64,000 bases of DNA. Source: Vreelandella nanhaiensis (lineage in GTDB: Bacteria > Pseudomonadota > Gammaproteobacteria > Pseudomonadales > Halomonadaceae). Both the position numbers and the translations under genes were made by a program. The stretch lies in NCBI RefSeq assembly GCF_003990185.1, contig NZ_RZHF01000006.1:31027-95026 (forward strand). The letters run 5' to 3'. The first letter of the stretch is position 1. Each line of letters opens with the position of its first letter. Below the pieces are notes generated by a model. That model saw nothing but the letters and a program-made list of their open reading frames with translations. It was not told the DNA's origin and did no database searches. Positions 30,682 to 40,643 of the stretch are shown one piece after another.

Positions 30682-33505
30682 AGTAACGCGTCTCACCGTT
30701 GCCTTCCGGCAGGTTAGAAATACAGCGACCACACAGATCTGGGTGCTCAGGGTGCGTTCCTACGTCAGCACGGTGATGCCAGCAGCGTTCACATTTCTGA
30801 TTCGCGCTGTCGCTAACCGCTACCTTCAGGCCTTCAAGCTCGGTACTTTCCGCGCCTTCCGCTTCGGCCAAGGGTGCCAGATACACTTCGCTGGTCAGCA
30901 TGACAAAGCGTAGCTCATCACCCAGCTTGGAAAGCGTCGCGTTAAGCTCATCGCTCACATAAAGCGTCACTTCGGCAGCCAGGCTGCCCTTAATCACCTT
31001 GGCGTTACGCGCATCTTCCAGGCACTTATTAACCGCATTCTTTACTTCCAGCACCTGCTCCCAGAAGGCACGGCCCATATCGGCGCCGTCTTCCAGAGTA
31101 TTCAGACCGGTGTAGTAGGTTTCCAGCAACACGCTGTCGCCATGCTCACCAGGGATGTGCTCGTAAATCTCTTCTGCCGTGAACGAAAGAATAGGCGCTA
31201 CCCAGCGGGAAAGTGCCTCTACTACATGATACAGCGCGGTTTGCGCACTACGCCGCGCCAGGGAGTCCGTCTGCGTGGTGTACTGGCGATCCTTGATAAC
31301 ATCCAGATAGAAGCCGCCCAGCTCGCGGGCACAGAAGCCGTGCACCTGCTGGTAAACATCCAGGAAGCGATACTCTTCGTAGGCTTTATCAATACGCGCC
31401 TGCAGCTGCGCGGCACGATCCACTACCCACTGATCGAGGGCCAGCATATCGCCAAAAGCTACCGAATCCTTTTCCGGGTTGAAACCGTTCAGGTTGGATA
31501 GCAAGAAGCGTGCGGTGTTACGGATACGCCGATACACATCCGCCGTGCGCTTGAGGATTTCATCAGAAACCGCCATCTCGCCCGAGTAGTCGGTCGAGGC
31601 GACCCACAGACGTAGAATATCCGCGCCTAGCTTATCCATCACCGACTGCGGCGCTACCACGTTGCCCAGCGATTTGGACTGCTTGCGGCCCTGGGAGTCA
31701 ACGGTAAAGCCGTGGGTCAGCAGCTGGCGGTATGGCGCATGGCCGTCAATTGCCGAGCCTGTCAGCAGCGACGAGTGGAACCAGCCGCGATGCTGATCGG
31801 AGCCTTCCAGATACAAATCCGCCCGCGGGCCGCTTTCGTGACCATGAGGATGCGAGCCGCGCAGCACATGGCGGTGCGTGGTGCCGGAGTCAAACCAAAC
31901 ATCCAGCGTATCGGTCACTTTGTCGTAATCGGCCGCTTCAGCACCCAGCAGCTCGGCAGCGTCGAGGTTAAACCAGGCGTCGATGCCCTGCTCCTCTACA
32001 CGCTTGGCGACTTCTTCCATCAGCTCAACGGTGCGTGAATGCAGCTCGCCGGTTTGCTTGTGCAGGAAGAAGGGAATCGGGACGCCCCAGTTACGCTGGC
32101 GCGAGATACACCAGTCAGGGCGGTTGGCGATCATGCTATGCAGACGCGCCTGCCCCCAGGCGGGCGTAAACGCGGTCGCCTCGATACCTTTCAGGGCACG
32201 TTCCCGCAGTGTTTTGCCATCTTTACCCTGAATATCCATGCCCACGAACCACTGCGCCGTGGCCCGGTAAATAACCGGTGTCTTATGGCGCCAGCAGTGC
32301 ATGTAGCTGTGCACGATGGGTTTATGCGCCATCAGCGCGCCGACTTCGGCAAGCTTTTCGATGATGTTGGGGTTGGCTTTCCAGATCATCTGGCCGCCAA
32401 AGAACGGCAGGTCATCGCCATACACACCGTTACCCTGCACCGGGTTCAGCATGTCGTCAAAGCTCATGTCGTGGGCGCGGCAGGTATTAAAGTCATCCAG
32501 ACCATAAGAAGGCGCGGAGTGAACGATACCCGTGCTGCCTACTTCCGACTCCACGTAATCGGCCAGATAAACAGGTGATAAGCGATCATAAAACGGATGG
32601 CGGAAGTTGATCAGATCAAGCTTGGCGCCTTGGGTCGTCGCGATGACCTCGCCTTCTAGGCCAAAGCGCTCCAGGCAGCTTTCCACCAGCTCTTCGGCCA
32701 GCAGCAATAACCGCTCACCGGCATCTACCAGCGCGTAGGTAAACTCGGGGTGAACGTTCAGCGCCTGGTTGGCAGGGATGGTCCAGGGCGTGGTGGTCCA
32801 GATCACTACCGCAGCAGGCTTGGGTAGCTCGCTCAAGCCAAACGCGGCGGCAAGCTTGTCAGCATCTTCCACCGGAAAAGCAACATCAATCGCATCAGAC
32901 TTCTTGTCCTGATACTCGACTTCCGCTTCGGCCAACGCCGAGCCACAGTCAAAGCACCAGTTAACCGGCTTCAGGCCTTTGAAGACATAACCCGCTTCGA
33001 CCATATCGGCCAGAGCGCGAATCTCACCTGCCTCATTGGCGTAGTCCATGGTGCGGTAAGGATGATTCCAGTCGCCAATCACGCCTAGCCGCACAAAGTC
33101 GGCCAGCTGTGTTTCGACCTGAGCACCAGCGTACTCACGGCACAGTTCACGCGCTTTTTGCGGCGCCAGGTGCTTACCGTGGGTCGTTTCCACCTTGTGT
33201 TCGATCGGCAGACCATGACAGTCCCAGCCCGGTACGTAAGGCGCATCAAAACCTGCCAGGTTTTTCGATTTAACGATTATATCTTTTAAAATCTTATTAA
33301 CGGCATGACCGATATGGATACTGCCGTTGGCGTAAGGAGGGCCATCATGCAGTACAAACAGCGGTGCGCCCGCACGCGCTTCGCGCAAGCGCTGATACAG
33401 GTTCATGTCCTGCCAGCGGGAAACGCGTCCCGGCTCCTGCTTGGGCAGCATGCCACGCATGGGAAAGTCGGTTTCTGGCAAATTTAGCGTGTGCTTATAG
33501 TCCAT
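30674..33505 (-). CDS. ileS: Isoleucine--tRNA ligase
   Basis: Class Ia synthetase of 943 residues. It has HIGH-type [16 protein letters not shown], an editing domain in the middle, and the KMSKS loop [11 protein letters not shown]. The C-terminal zinc site CERCWHH...CGRC is intact. The start at [12 protein letters not shown] aligns with known IleS N-termini. It lies 7 bases past the ribF stop with no clear Shine-Dalgarno, so translation probably depends on ribF coupling. Start 11 codons upstream, inside ribF, is an alternative. Confidence 0.97.
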   Translation of the reverse strand: MDYKHTLNLPETDFPMRGMLPKQEPGRVSRWQDMNLYQRLREARAGAPLFVLHDGPPYANGSIHIGHAVNKILKDIIVKSKNLAGFDAPYVPGWDCHGLPIEHKVETTHGKHLAPQKARELCREYAGAQVETQLADFVRLGVIGDWNHPYRTMDYANEAGEIRALADMVEAGYVFKGLKPVNWCFDCGSALAEAEVEYQDKKSDAIDVAFPVEDADKLAAAFGLSELPKPAAVVIWTTTPWTIPANQALNVHPEFTYALVDAGERLLLLAEELVESCLERFGLEGEVIATTQGAKLDLINFRHPFYDRLSPVYLADYVESEVGSTGIVHSAPSYGLDDFNTCRAHDMSFDDMLNPVQGNGVYGDDLPFFGGQMIWKANPNIIEKLAEVGALMAHKPIVHSYMHCWRHKTPVIYRATAQWFVGMDIQGKDGKTLRERALKGIEATAFTPAWGQARLHSMIANRPDWCISRQRNWGVPIPFFLHKQTGELHSRTVELMEEVAKRVEEQGIDAWFNLDAAELLGAEAADYDKVTDTLDVWFDSGTTHRHVLRGSHPHGHESGPRADLYLEGSDQHRGWFHSSLLTGSAIDGHAPYRQLLTHGFTVDSQGRKQSKSLGNVVAPQSVMDKLGADILRLWVASTDYSGEMAVSDEILKRTADVYRRIRNTARFLLSNLNGFNPEKDSVAFGDMLALDQWVVDRAAQLQARIDKAYEEYRFLDVYQQVHGFCARELGGFYLDVIKDRQYTTQTDSLARRSAQTALYHVVEALSRWVAPILSFTAEEIYEHIPGEHGDSVLLETYYTGLNTLEDGADMGRAFWEQVLEVKNAVNKCLEDARNAKVIKGSLAAEVTLYVSDELNATLSKLGDELRFVMLTSEVYLAPLAEAEGAESTELEGLKVAVSDSANQKCERCWHHRADVGTHPEHPDLCGRCISNLPEGNGETRYYA

Positions 33506-33512
33506 GGTTCGG

Positions 33513-34559
33513 TCAGCCGTTGTCAGCATCGGCGTCATCCGCCGAAGAAGGATCAGAAGAAGTTGTCTTGAAAACCACTGTATTAGAAAGCGGGGCCGAG
33601 GCCAGCGGTAGCGCGTTGTTACGGTCAGTCACTGCCGTCGCAAAATAGCGATGCGCCTGGCTCTGATCGCGCTCAATTTGCGCTTTTAGTGCATCAAAAT
33701 TGTCGAATTTAACTTCACCCCGTAGCCGTGCACAGGGAAATACCGTCATACGCTGGCCGTAAAGATCACCCTGAAAATCAAACAGGTGAACCTCAAGGGT
33801 CGGCCGCTTGGCGCCTACCGTTGGGCGAAAGCCGATGTTGCCAACGCCCTGATAGCACTGTCCATTTTCAAGTGTTACTCCAACGGCGTACACGCCACGC
33901 AGCGTTAGCGGCTGGGGTAACAGCGGCAGGTTCGCAGTGGGCACGCCAATGGTGCGCCCCAACTGCTGGTCACGCACAACGCGCCCCGAAAGCGAGTACG
34001 CCCGCCCTAACAGGGTGGCTGCCGCCGCAAAATTGCCGCTGGCAAGCAACGTACGTACTCGCGAGCTTGAAACCCGCTCGCCTTCGACCGTGAAGGTCCG
34101 GGTATGCTCTACCCCAAAGCCGCACGTCTCACCCACTGCCGCCAGCAGCGAAAAATCGCCCTGCCGGTCACAGCCAAAGCGAAAGTCATCGCCTACCACC
34201 AGATGCTTGACGTTCAGCCCCTCGACCAGCACCTGATTAATGAATTCACGCCCAGTCAGGCTTCTCAGCGCATTGTTGAAGGGCAAGCACACCACCTGCT
34301 CCGCCCCATGCTGGCCCAGCAGGCGAACCTTTTCGCGCAGGCGCGTCAACCGCGGCGGTGCCTGATCGCCAGCGAAATACTCTCGCGGCTGGGGTTCAAA
34401 CACCACGACGGTTAACGGCACGTTCAGGCGCGCGGCGTGTTCGCGACACTGCTGCAAAATTGCCTGATGGCCACGATGCACACCATCAAAATTACCAATA
34501 GTGGCAACGCAGCCGCGGGTGCTTGCTCCCAGATTGTGCAGACCTCGAATGACGCGCAT
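33513..34559 (-). CDS. ribF: Bifunctional riboflavin kinase / FAD synthetase
   Basis: Makes FMN and FAD from riboflavin. The 348 residues have an N-terminal FMN adenylyltransferase domain ([24 protein letters not shown]) and a C-terminal riboflavin kinase domain ([24 protein letters not shown]). The tail after the kinase (about 315-348) is unusually long and Ser/Asp-rich. In an operon with ileS and lspA. Confidence 0.95.
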   Translation of the reverse strand: MRVIRGLHNLGASTRGCVATIGNFDGVHRGHQAILQQCREHAARLNVPLTVVVFEPQPREYFAGDQAPPRLTRLREKVRLLGQHGAEQVVCLPFNNALRSLTGREFINQVLVEGLNVKHLVVGDDFRFGCDRQGDFSLLAAVGETCGFGVEHTRTFTVEGERVSSSRVRTLLASGNFAAAATLLGRAYSLSGRVVRDQQLGRTIGVPTANLPLLPQPLTLRGVYAVGVTLENGQCYQGVGNIGFRPTVGAKRPTLEVHLFDFQGDLYGQRMTVFPCARLRGEVKFDNFDALKAQIERDQSQAHRYFATAVTDRNNALPLASAPLSNTVVFKTTSSDPSSADDADADNG

Positions 34560-34684
34560 GGCACCTCAGCCGTTGATAATTTGCAGCGCCCACGCTTTTT
34601 CAGGCTTGGACGAGCGTAAAAACTCCTGATTATAGCGAACCCGCCGTACTATATGTCTAACTCTGTGCATATCAACCTACAGAT

Positions 34685-36274
34685 TTAACCCTGCATTTTG
34701 AAATGTCGTGGCCGCAAGCCAAGCGCCGCCAACCAAATAAAGTAAAGCGCGCCTCCCAAGCCGACCAGCCCTGCCACCCAACCAACCCGTTGCCACAGGT
34801 TAAATGCCAGCCACGTTTGCCACTCAGGCGACACCGCATAAAGTCCAGCCGTCATCAAAGCGCTTCCTCCCAACAGCTGTACCGCGTAACGGCCCCAGCC
34901 GGGTTGAAAGACCAGAACGCCCTGCTTGTGCAGCAAATACCCCAGCAGCCCAGCATTCAAGAACGCTGAAAGCGCAGTCGCAAGCGCCAAGCCAGCGTGG
35001 GCAAGCGGCCAGATCAAGACAAGGTTGAACACCATATTGGCCACCATGGCGATAATCCCCACCTTGACCGGCGTTTTAGTGTCCTGGCGAGCAAAAAAGC
35101 CGGGGGCCAGTACCTTGATCAGCATGAATGCCACCAAGCCAAACGCATAGGCACGCAGACTCATGGCGGCCATCTGGATATCAGTGTCGGTCATCGCGCC
35201 GTAGTGAAACAGGGTAATCAACAAAGGCTCCGCCAGCACCGCCAGTGCCAACGCGGCGGGCAAGCCAAGCAGTAACACCACGCGCAGCGCCCAATCGAGC
35301 ATCGCCGCAAAGTGATCCTGAGACTGCTCGGCATGGCGTCGGGACAGCGCGGGCAAGATCACCGTACCAATCGCTATGCCGAACACGCCAAGGGGAAGCT
35401 CAACCAGGCGGTCAGAGTAATACAGCCAGGAGACGCTACCTGCCGTAAGCAGGGAAGCCAAGACGGTATCCAACAGCAGATTGATTTGCGAAACCGATAC
35501 CCCGAACAGCGCAGGCGCCATCAGCTTCAAGATACGCTTGACGCCTTCATGGGCAAAATTGGGCCAGGGTGTGGGCATTAGCCCCAGACGCATTAAAAAT
35601 GGCACCTGGAAAGCCAGCTGGGCCACGCCTGCAATCATGACGCCCCAGGCCAGCGCCATGGCAGGTTCATCCATCAACGGCGTCAAGAATATCGCCGCGC
35701 CAATCAGGGAGAGATTCAGCAGCACCGGCGTAAAGGCAGGCACCGCAAAACGGTTCCAAGTGTTCAGTACGCTACCCGAAAAGGCGGTTAACGAGATGAG
35801 CAGCAAATACGGAAACGTGAGGCGCAGCATATCGGCGGTCATGGCAAGCTTTTCCGGGTCACTGCCAAAACCGGGCGCAAACACCCAAATAAGCCATGGC
35901 GCGCACAGCATCGCCAAGGCGGTAATCAGCGCAAGCAAGGCGGTCAGGCTGCCCGCCACCGCGTTTAAAAGCTCGCGTATTTCCTGCTTGCTGCGCTTAG
36001 AGGAGTATTCAGAAAGCACCGGCACAAAAGCCTGGTTGAACGCCCCTTCAGCAAACAACCGACGCAGAAAGTTGGGTATTTTAAATGCCACAAAAAAAGC
36101 GTCTGCACCGTCACTGGCCCCCAACAGGGTTGCCACCACCACATCACGCACCAGCCCCATGACACGCGAAAGCATGGTCATGACGCTGACCACCAGCCCC
36201 GAGCGCATTAGCCCACGGCCAGGCGGAGCGATTGTCTCAGAGGAGGGTTGATTTGGAGGCGTGGTTGAGGTCAT
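34685..36274 (-). CDS. murJ: Lipid II flippase MurJ
   Basis: Moves lipid II across the inner membrane for peptidoglycan synthesis. It has 529 residues and about 14 TM helices (MOP superfamily). Hallmark segments are SRVMGLVRDVVVATLLGASDGADAF and RRLFAEGAFNQAFVPVL near the N-terminus. It is placed between rpsT and ribF, as in pseudomonads. The Pro/Ser/Thr-rich first 20 residues are not conserved, so the true start might be a little downstream. Confidence 0.95.
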   Translation of the reverse strand: MTSTTPPNQPSSETIAPPGRGLMRSGLVVSVMTMLSRVMGLVRDVVVATLLGASDGADAFFVAFKIPNFLRRLFAEGAFNQAFVPVLSEYSSKRSKQEIRELLNAVAGSLTALLALITALAMLCAPWLIWVFAPGFGSDPEKLAMTADMLRLTFPYLLLISLTAFSGSVLNTWNRFAVPAFTPVLLNLSLIGAAIFLTPLMDEPAMALAWGVMIAGVAQLAFQVPFLMRLGLMPTPWPNFAHEGVKRILKLMAPALFGVSVSQINLLLDTVLASLLTAGSVSWLYYSDRLVELPLGVFGIAIGTVILPALSRRHAEQSQDHFAAMLDWALRVVLLLGLPAALALAVLAEPLLITLFHYGAMTDTDIQMAAMSLRAYAFGLVAFMLIKVLAPGFFARQDTKTPVKVGIIAMVANMVFNLVLIWPLAHAGLALATALSAFLNAGLLGYLLHKQGVLVFQPGWGRYAVQLLGGSALMTAGLYAVSPEWQTWLAFNLWQRVGWVAGLVGLGGALYFIWLAALGLRPRHFKMQG

Positions 36275-36352
36275 CGCTTGTATCCATTCACGCGGGCAGG
36301 TAATACCCAGTAACCTTCGTCAAAAACCATGTCAGGAAAAACCATCAGACAC

Positions 36353-36379
36353 AAAAAAACCGGCCGCAGCCGGTTTTTT
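36353..36379 (-). terminator. Rho-independent terminator of rpsT
   Basis: CCGGC/GCCGG with a CGCA loop is flanked by A7 and T6. It lies 16 bp after rpsT on the minus strand, ahead of murJ. Confidence 0.92.
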
Positions 36380-36394
36380 ATGGCGCCTGCCGGC

Positions 36395-36661
36395 TTACGC
36401 CGCCAGAGCCTTAATACGCTTGTTCAAACGGCTTTTCAGACGCGCCGCTTTCTTCTTGGAAAGCACGTCTTTATCAGCAATACGGTCAACGACCGGCTGC
36501 ATTACCTTGAACTCTTCCATCGCCTTGCCGTGGTCGCCGGTGTTGATCGCTTTGATCACACGCTTGATGTAGGTGCGGACCATGCTGCGCTGGCTGGCTT
36601 TCAGGACGCGACGAGTCTCGGCCTGGCGGGCGCGCTTGCGTGCTTGCTTGCTGTTCGCCAC
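36395..36661 (-). CDS. rpsT: 30S ribosomal protein S20
   Basis: Binds the 5' domain of 16S rRNA. The 88 residues are rich in Lys/Arg/Ala, starting MANSKQARKRARQAETRR with the usual three-helix pattern. A strong AAGGAGA precedes the ATG. It is transcribed away from the ABC transporter block; 264 bp upstream of it have no gene. Confidence 0.97.
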   Translation of the reverse strand: MANSKQARKRARQAETRRVLKASQRSMVRTYIKRVIKAINTGDHGKAMEEFKVMQPVVDRIADKDVLSKKKAARLKSRLNKRIKALAA

Positions 36662-36925
36662 AGGTATCTCCTTGGAGAATAAAGGTTGCCGCTAATTCGG
36701 CAACGGATTAACTATTTGTTCGCCGCTGATATGTTCACTCATAAAGGTGCCCAACACGCGACTTCCGTAACAACCAATTGATTTGACAAGCAATTAAGCT
36801 CAATCAAATAGTGTGACCGGCAGTCAATTTAGCTGCCCGCCCACGGGTCTTGTCTGAGAGGATGGCGTAGTCTATCACGCGCAAAGCCCCCTTACTAGCG
36901 CGTCATCAAACACGCTTCAAGCTTT

Positions 36926-37681
36926 TTATGGCACCGTTTGCCCAGTAGGCGCGAGTATTTTACGTAAAAAGCGCTGGGTACGTGGATCTTTCGGTGCGGT
37001 AAACAGCTCGTCCGGCGGCGCCTGTTCAATGATCTGCCCTTCATCCATGAATACCACGCGGTCCGCCACGTCTCGGGCAAACTGCATTTCATGGGTGACG
37101 ATAATCATGGTCTGCTGCTCAGCCGCTAGCTGCTTCATTAGATTCAAGACTTCTTCCACCCACTGAGGGTCCAGGGATGACGTCGGCTCGTCAAATAGAA
37201 TCACATCGGCGTTAGCGGCCATGGCGCGACCAATACCAATACGCTGCTGCTGGCCACCGGAAAGTGCCGCTGGGTAAGCATCACTTTTATCGGCCAGACC
37301 GATGCGCTTGAGAATCTCCCTGGCGCGGGCGTGGGCCTTTTCCTTGGGCATCTTATCCACCACGATCATGCCCTCGCTGATGTTCTGAAGTGCCGTTTTA
37401 TTGGCAAACAGCCCGTAATTCTGGAAAACAAACGCCGTCCTCCGTCGCAGCTTCAGGATATCCGCCCGGGTGGCGTGTTGGGCATCCACACGTAAATCAC
37501 CTACGGTAATCCGGCCAGATTCGGGGCGTTCTAAAAAGTTGATGCACCGCAAAAGTGTTGATTTACCCGTGCCGGAAGGGCCAATAATGACGATGATCTC
37601 GCCCCGCTCAAGCTGTAAATCGATATCAGAAAACACGTTCTGCTTGCCAAAGCGCTTGGTAACCGCCTCAAGGGAAATCAT
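36926..37681 (-). CDS. Polar amino acid (possibly cystine) ABC importer, ATPase
   Basis: ATP-binding subunit of 251 residues. Walker A is GPSGTGKSTLLRCINFLE, the Q-loop FVFQNYGLFANKTALQNI, the signature LSGGQQQRIGIGRAMA, Walker B DVILFDEPTSSLDP and the switch His VTHEM. The NKTAL Q-loop flank resembles the TcyN/YtmN cystine ATPases. The ATG overlaps the permease stop (ATGA). The substrate is inferred. Confidence 0.93.
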   Translation of the reverse strand: MISLEAVTKRFGKQNVFSDIDLQLERGEIIVIIGPSGTGKSTLLRCINFLERPESGRITVGDLRVDAQHATRADILKLRRRTAFVFQNYGLFANKTALQNISEGMIVVDKMPKEKAHARAREILKRIGLADKSDAYPAALSGGQQQRIGIGRAMAANADVILFDEPTSSLDPQWVEEVLNLMKQLAAEQQTMIIVTHEMQFARDVADRVVFMDEGQIIEQAPPDELFTAPKDPRTQRFLRKILAPTGQTVP

Positions 37682-38346
37682 CGTTGGTACGCCTTGTTCA
37701 GATAAACCTCCAAACGCCGCTGCCCCCAGGAGAGCAATTCCACCACCACCCAATAGATAATCGCGACCAGCAGGAAGGCTTCAAGGTACAAAAAGCTGCT
37801 GGAAGCCTCTTTTTGTGTTGCCCCCATCAGCTCGGTGACGCCCAGCGTAAAGGCCAGCGAGGTCGCCTTGATCATATCGATGAAGTAGTTCATTAATGTG
37901 GGCGTAGCCACGCGTGTCGCCTGAGGCAGAATAATGCGCCGCATTAGCTGGGATTGGGTCATGCCAATGGAGAGCGCCGCTTCCGTCTGGCTGCGGTCGA
38001 TCCCTACAATCGCCGCGCGAATCGACTCGGCCATGTATGCCGAGAAATGCAGTGTCAGCCCCAGCACGGCCGCCGTGACACCGTTGATTGACACTAGCGC
38101 CTCCACCAGTTGAGGCAGGCCGTAATAGAACAGAAAAAGCTGAACCAGCAGCGGCGTACCGCGAAAAAACGAGATGAATAGCAAGGATAAGCCGTTCAAC
38201 AGCGGCACACGGGACACGCGAATCACGGCCAATAGACAGGCGAGCACCAGCGCAAACAGCATGGCAATGGTGGCCATTTCAAGCGTCAGTGGCAGGTAAC
38301 TCAGCAGGACCGGCAACAGATCCCACATGTATTCCAAGTTTAGCAT
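37678..38346 (-). CDS. Polar amino acid ABC importer, permease
   Basis: HisM/GlnP-type inner-membrane permease with five or so TM helices. The 222 residues have the EAA-loop region IVGIDRSQTEAALSIGMTQS followed by RRIILPQATRVATPTLMN. Start MLNLEYMWDL is taken at the ATG 38346, though its Shine-Dalgarno is weak. Only one permease is present, so it likely works as a homodimer. A hairpin separates it from the binding-protein gene. Confidence 0.92.
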   Translation of the reverse strand: MLNLEYMWDLLPVLLSYLPLTLEMATIAMLFALVLACLLAVIRVSRVPLLNGLSLLFISFFRGTPLLVQLFLFYYGLPQLVEALVSINGVTAAVLGLTLHFSAYMAESIRAAIVGIDRSQTEAALSIGMTQSQLMRRIILPQATRVATPTLMNYFIDMIKATSLAFTLGVTELMGATQKEASSSFLYLEAFLLVAIIYWVVVELLSWGQRRLEVYLNKAYQR

Positions 38347-38368
38347 GGCAGTTTCGCTTATAAGCAAA

Positions 38369-38391
38369 CGGCCGTGGGTTGACCACGGCCG
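38369..38391 (-). terminator. Intra-operon hairpin between binding protein and permease genes
   Basis: A 9-bp perfect stem CGGCCGTGG/CCACGGCCG with a 5-nt loop is followed by only a short T-rich stretch. It is likely a partial terminator or mRNA-stabilising hairpin that leaves more binding-protein mRNA than permease mRNA, common in such operons. Confidence 0.6.
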
Positions 38392-38426
38392 AGTTCAATA
38401 CATAGACTTCAGGTTATAGCGTAGCG

Positions 38427-39203
38427 CTATTCCGGCTGCTGGGTGATATCCGTATCAAACCACTTCTCTGAAATTTCACGCAGCGTCCCGTTATCGCGAA
38501 GTTCTGCTAGCGCTGCATCGACGCGATCACGCTGAGCGTTGCCCGCTTCGTCATCACGAAACGGTAGTGCATTTTCAATCACTGTAAATGGCTGACCGGC
38601 AAGCTCCAGCGGCAGGCCACGCTCCTTGATGACCTGTGTGGCACTTACCCGGTCCATGATAAAGGCGTTGGTACGGCCTAGCGCTACGTCCTGCTCCACG
38701 TTGGATTCGTAGGTGCGGATATCAATCTCATCGGCGTTGGGTAGCTCACGCAGCAGCTGCTCATAGTTTGAACCCAGGTTAACCGCGACGGTTTTGCCGG
38801 AAAGATCTTCCACGCCGTTAATAGTGTCATTACCGGCCCGCACAACGACCTGAGCGCCGTCATATACATAGGGCGCGGTGAACACATATTTGGCTTCGCG
38901 CTCAGGGGTGATAGTGATCTGGTTGGCAATGGTATCAATGCGCCCCGAATCCAACATGCCCGCAAGGCCTGAGAAGCTCGCGGTCACGAATTCAATGTCA
39001 TCCCCGGTGATCTCCCCTACCGCGTTAAGCACATCCACCTCAAAGCCCTTCAGCTCGTTGCGCTCAACAAAGGTAAACGGGAAATAGCCACCAGACATGC
39101 CGACTCGCAGGGTATCTGCCTGCGCTTGAGCGGCGGCAAAACCACTAGCGACACTTAATGAAAGCGCTGCAAGCAATGTGTTTAAACGGTGTAATCGTTT
39201 CAT
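38427..39203 (-). CDS. Polar amino acid ABC importer, substrate-binding protein
   Basis: Periplasmic SBP_bac_3 protein of 258 residues. Signal peptide ends near SGFAAAQAQA, then LRVGMSGGYFPFTFVERNEL and KGFEVDVLNAVGEITG. The domain hinge region reads GRIDTIANQITITPEREAKY. It resembles FliY/TcyA cystine-binding proteins in the opening strand, but the ligand is not proved. The start at 39203 has GAGG 9 bases upstream. It is the first gene of the operon. Confidence 0.9.
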   Translation of the reverse strand: MKRLHRLNTLLAALSLSVASGFAAAQAQADTLRVGMSGGYFPFTFVERNELKGFEVDVLNAVGEITGDDIEFVTASFSGLAGMLDSGRIDTIANQITITPEREAKYVFTAPYVYDGAQVVVRAGNDTINGVEDLSGKTVAVNLGSNYEQLLRELPNADEIDIRTYESNVEQDVALGRTNAFIMDRVSATQVIKERGLPLELAGQPFTVIENALPFRDDEAGNAQRDRVDAALAELRDNGTLREISEKWFDTDITQQPE

Positions 39204-39460
39204 TTTTTGCATCCTCATCGGCAAATAGGAGCGGCCCTTCTGCTAAGGCAAAGGCAAGGCAGGCGCTAAACATCAGCGTATCCGCTATGCATACATCATA
39301 AGCACAAAAAAGAATATTAAAAATAGCTTTTATGCATCAAGGTTATTAAAAACAACCTAATACGGCACTAAGCAACATAGAGGAATACGAACAATGCCCT
39401 TGTTCACAAAGTGTAGACATAGATGAACGAGCGCGTTAGCCAGGGAGGTAATTAACCAGC

Positions 39461-40136
39461 CTAACCGCCGGTGATACTTTTAAATGTTTTGCGCGTGGCT
39501 GGCTGGCGTTCTTCATCGAGTATCGTGCCGCCCAAGGCAGCAAACTCTTCACTTAAGGCAACCAACTTGCCGAGCTGCACCTTATCAAAGCCGCGTTTGC
39601 GCTTGGGCTTATTGAGAATAACGCTGACCCCACCCAGCAGGTGGTCTTCTTGCTGGAATACCTCGTCTGGAGGCATCAAGCCCGGCGGGTACGCGTTGGC
39701 AATTCGTAAGGGGTTTTGCGGGGTAACGCCTGAGGCCATATAAATGTTCAGTTCTGCATCGAAGTAAGCTTCCCACTTATTCAGGACTAGCTTTATTTTC
39801 TGGTTAAGTTCGAGACCGGGCTGCTGAAACATTACATAAAATACATGTGTAGGAATTTCGTCAGGCTTGCTAACCGGCACCTCAGTGGCTTGCTCTTCTT
39901 GCTCAGGCAAATCCATGGGTGCACGTTCTTCTACAGGCTTTTCACTCGGCTGCGCGCGCGGGCACCGCTGGCGTTTTAGCGCGTTTACCCGCAACGGTTA
40001 GCCAAGAGCCATCCGGTGCGGCCAACCCTAGCACTTCTCTTTTGCTGACAAAGAAATAGCCAACGATCACCAACGTATTAAAGCTTAACCAACCTGCCGC
40101 AATGGCCAGGGTCAACGCCAACGTATGTGCGTTCAT
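39461..40136 (-). pseudogene. ZipA-like membrane-anchored protein gene, split by frameshift
   Basis: Two overlapping frames read as one gene. The 5' part (40136-39942) encodes a single-TM N-terminus (about residues 5-30) and a basic linker of 64 residues. The 3' part (about 39960-39461) carries an acidic linker rich in Glu/Pro, then a ~130-residue domain. That domain's segments (YFDAELNIYM, IANAYPPG, GGVSVILNK, ALGGTILDEERQPATRK) resemble the FtsZ-binding C-terminal domain of ZipA. Restoring one CG unit at the GC-repeat near 39952-39960 fuses them into one 225-residue frame. No credible start exists for the 3' part alone before 39916. The ZipA resemblance is by eye and moderate. Confidence 0.65.
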
Positions 40137-40289
40137 TGCTCAAGTCCCACTACTTTTTTTATAAGGCGGTAAGTATTGGCTAGATAAGAAAAAAATCAAT
40201 TTTAATTAGCCTAGCAATTAGTACTATGAGGTAGTGCAAAAGAAGATCCAAAGTTCGAAGTATCAGTTACATGTGTTGAGAATTAACGA

Positions 40290-40490
40290 CTAGTTGTCAT
40301 CTTTTAGCATAGCTAGCGTATGTTCACGCTGCTGCTTGACAGCTTTATCGAGGATATCGAGAAGGTAGGCATAATCGGCAGGCATGGCTTTATCCAACCC
40401 GCGGGCTTCAGCCTGATCGATAGTTGCTTGAGTTTCTTGGATGAGTGTTTCTAGCTCAAGTATAACGCGCTCATGTTCATCAGGGCGCAT
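40290..40490 (-). CDS. Small alpha-helical protein of unknown function
   Basis: A 66-residue acidic protein, MRPDEHERVILELETLIQE and onward, predicted to form two helices with heptad-like Leu/Ile spacing. It is preceded by a very strong AGGAGGT 5-6 bases before the ATG. There is no signal or TM. It lies just downstream of fliC behind a terminator. I do not recognise the family; a flagellar link is suggested by position only. Confidence 0.6.
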   Translation of the reverse strand: MRPDEHERVILELETLIQETQATIDQAEARGLDKAMPADYAYLLDILDKAVKQQREHTLAMLKDDN

Positions 40491-40565
40491 AACCACCTCC
40501 TAGCAACATTTATAAATCGGTGATTTAGCTTAGAGAATAACTTCACGCTTGCTACTAGCACTTAA

Positions 40566-40594
40566 ATAAAAACCGGCTCCAAAAGGAGCCGGTT
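40566..40594 (-). terminator. Rho-independent terminator of fliC
   Basis: A 10-bp perfect stem AACCGGCTCC/GGAGCCGGTT with an AAAA loop and a T-rich tail on the minus strand, 50 bp after the flagellin stop. Confidence 0.88.
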
Positions 40595-40643
40595 CGTTAA
40601 GCCTTATGATGATATATTTATCTCATCTTAGCCAAAAGCTAGA

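Noticed and set aside
35481..36251. 256-codon open frame opposite murJ
   Set aside because: Antisense to murJ with Ser/Arg/Lys-rich, low-complexity composition and no start signals; a shadow.
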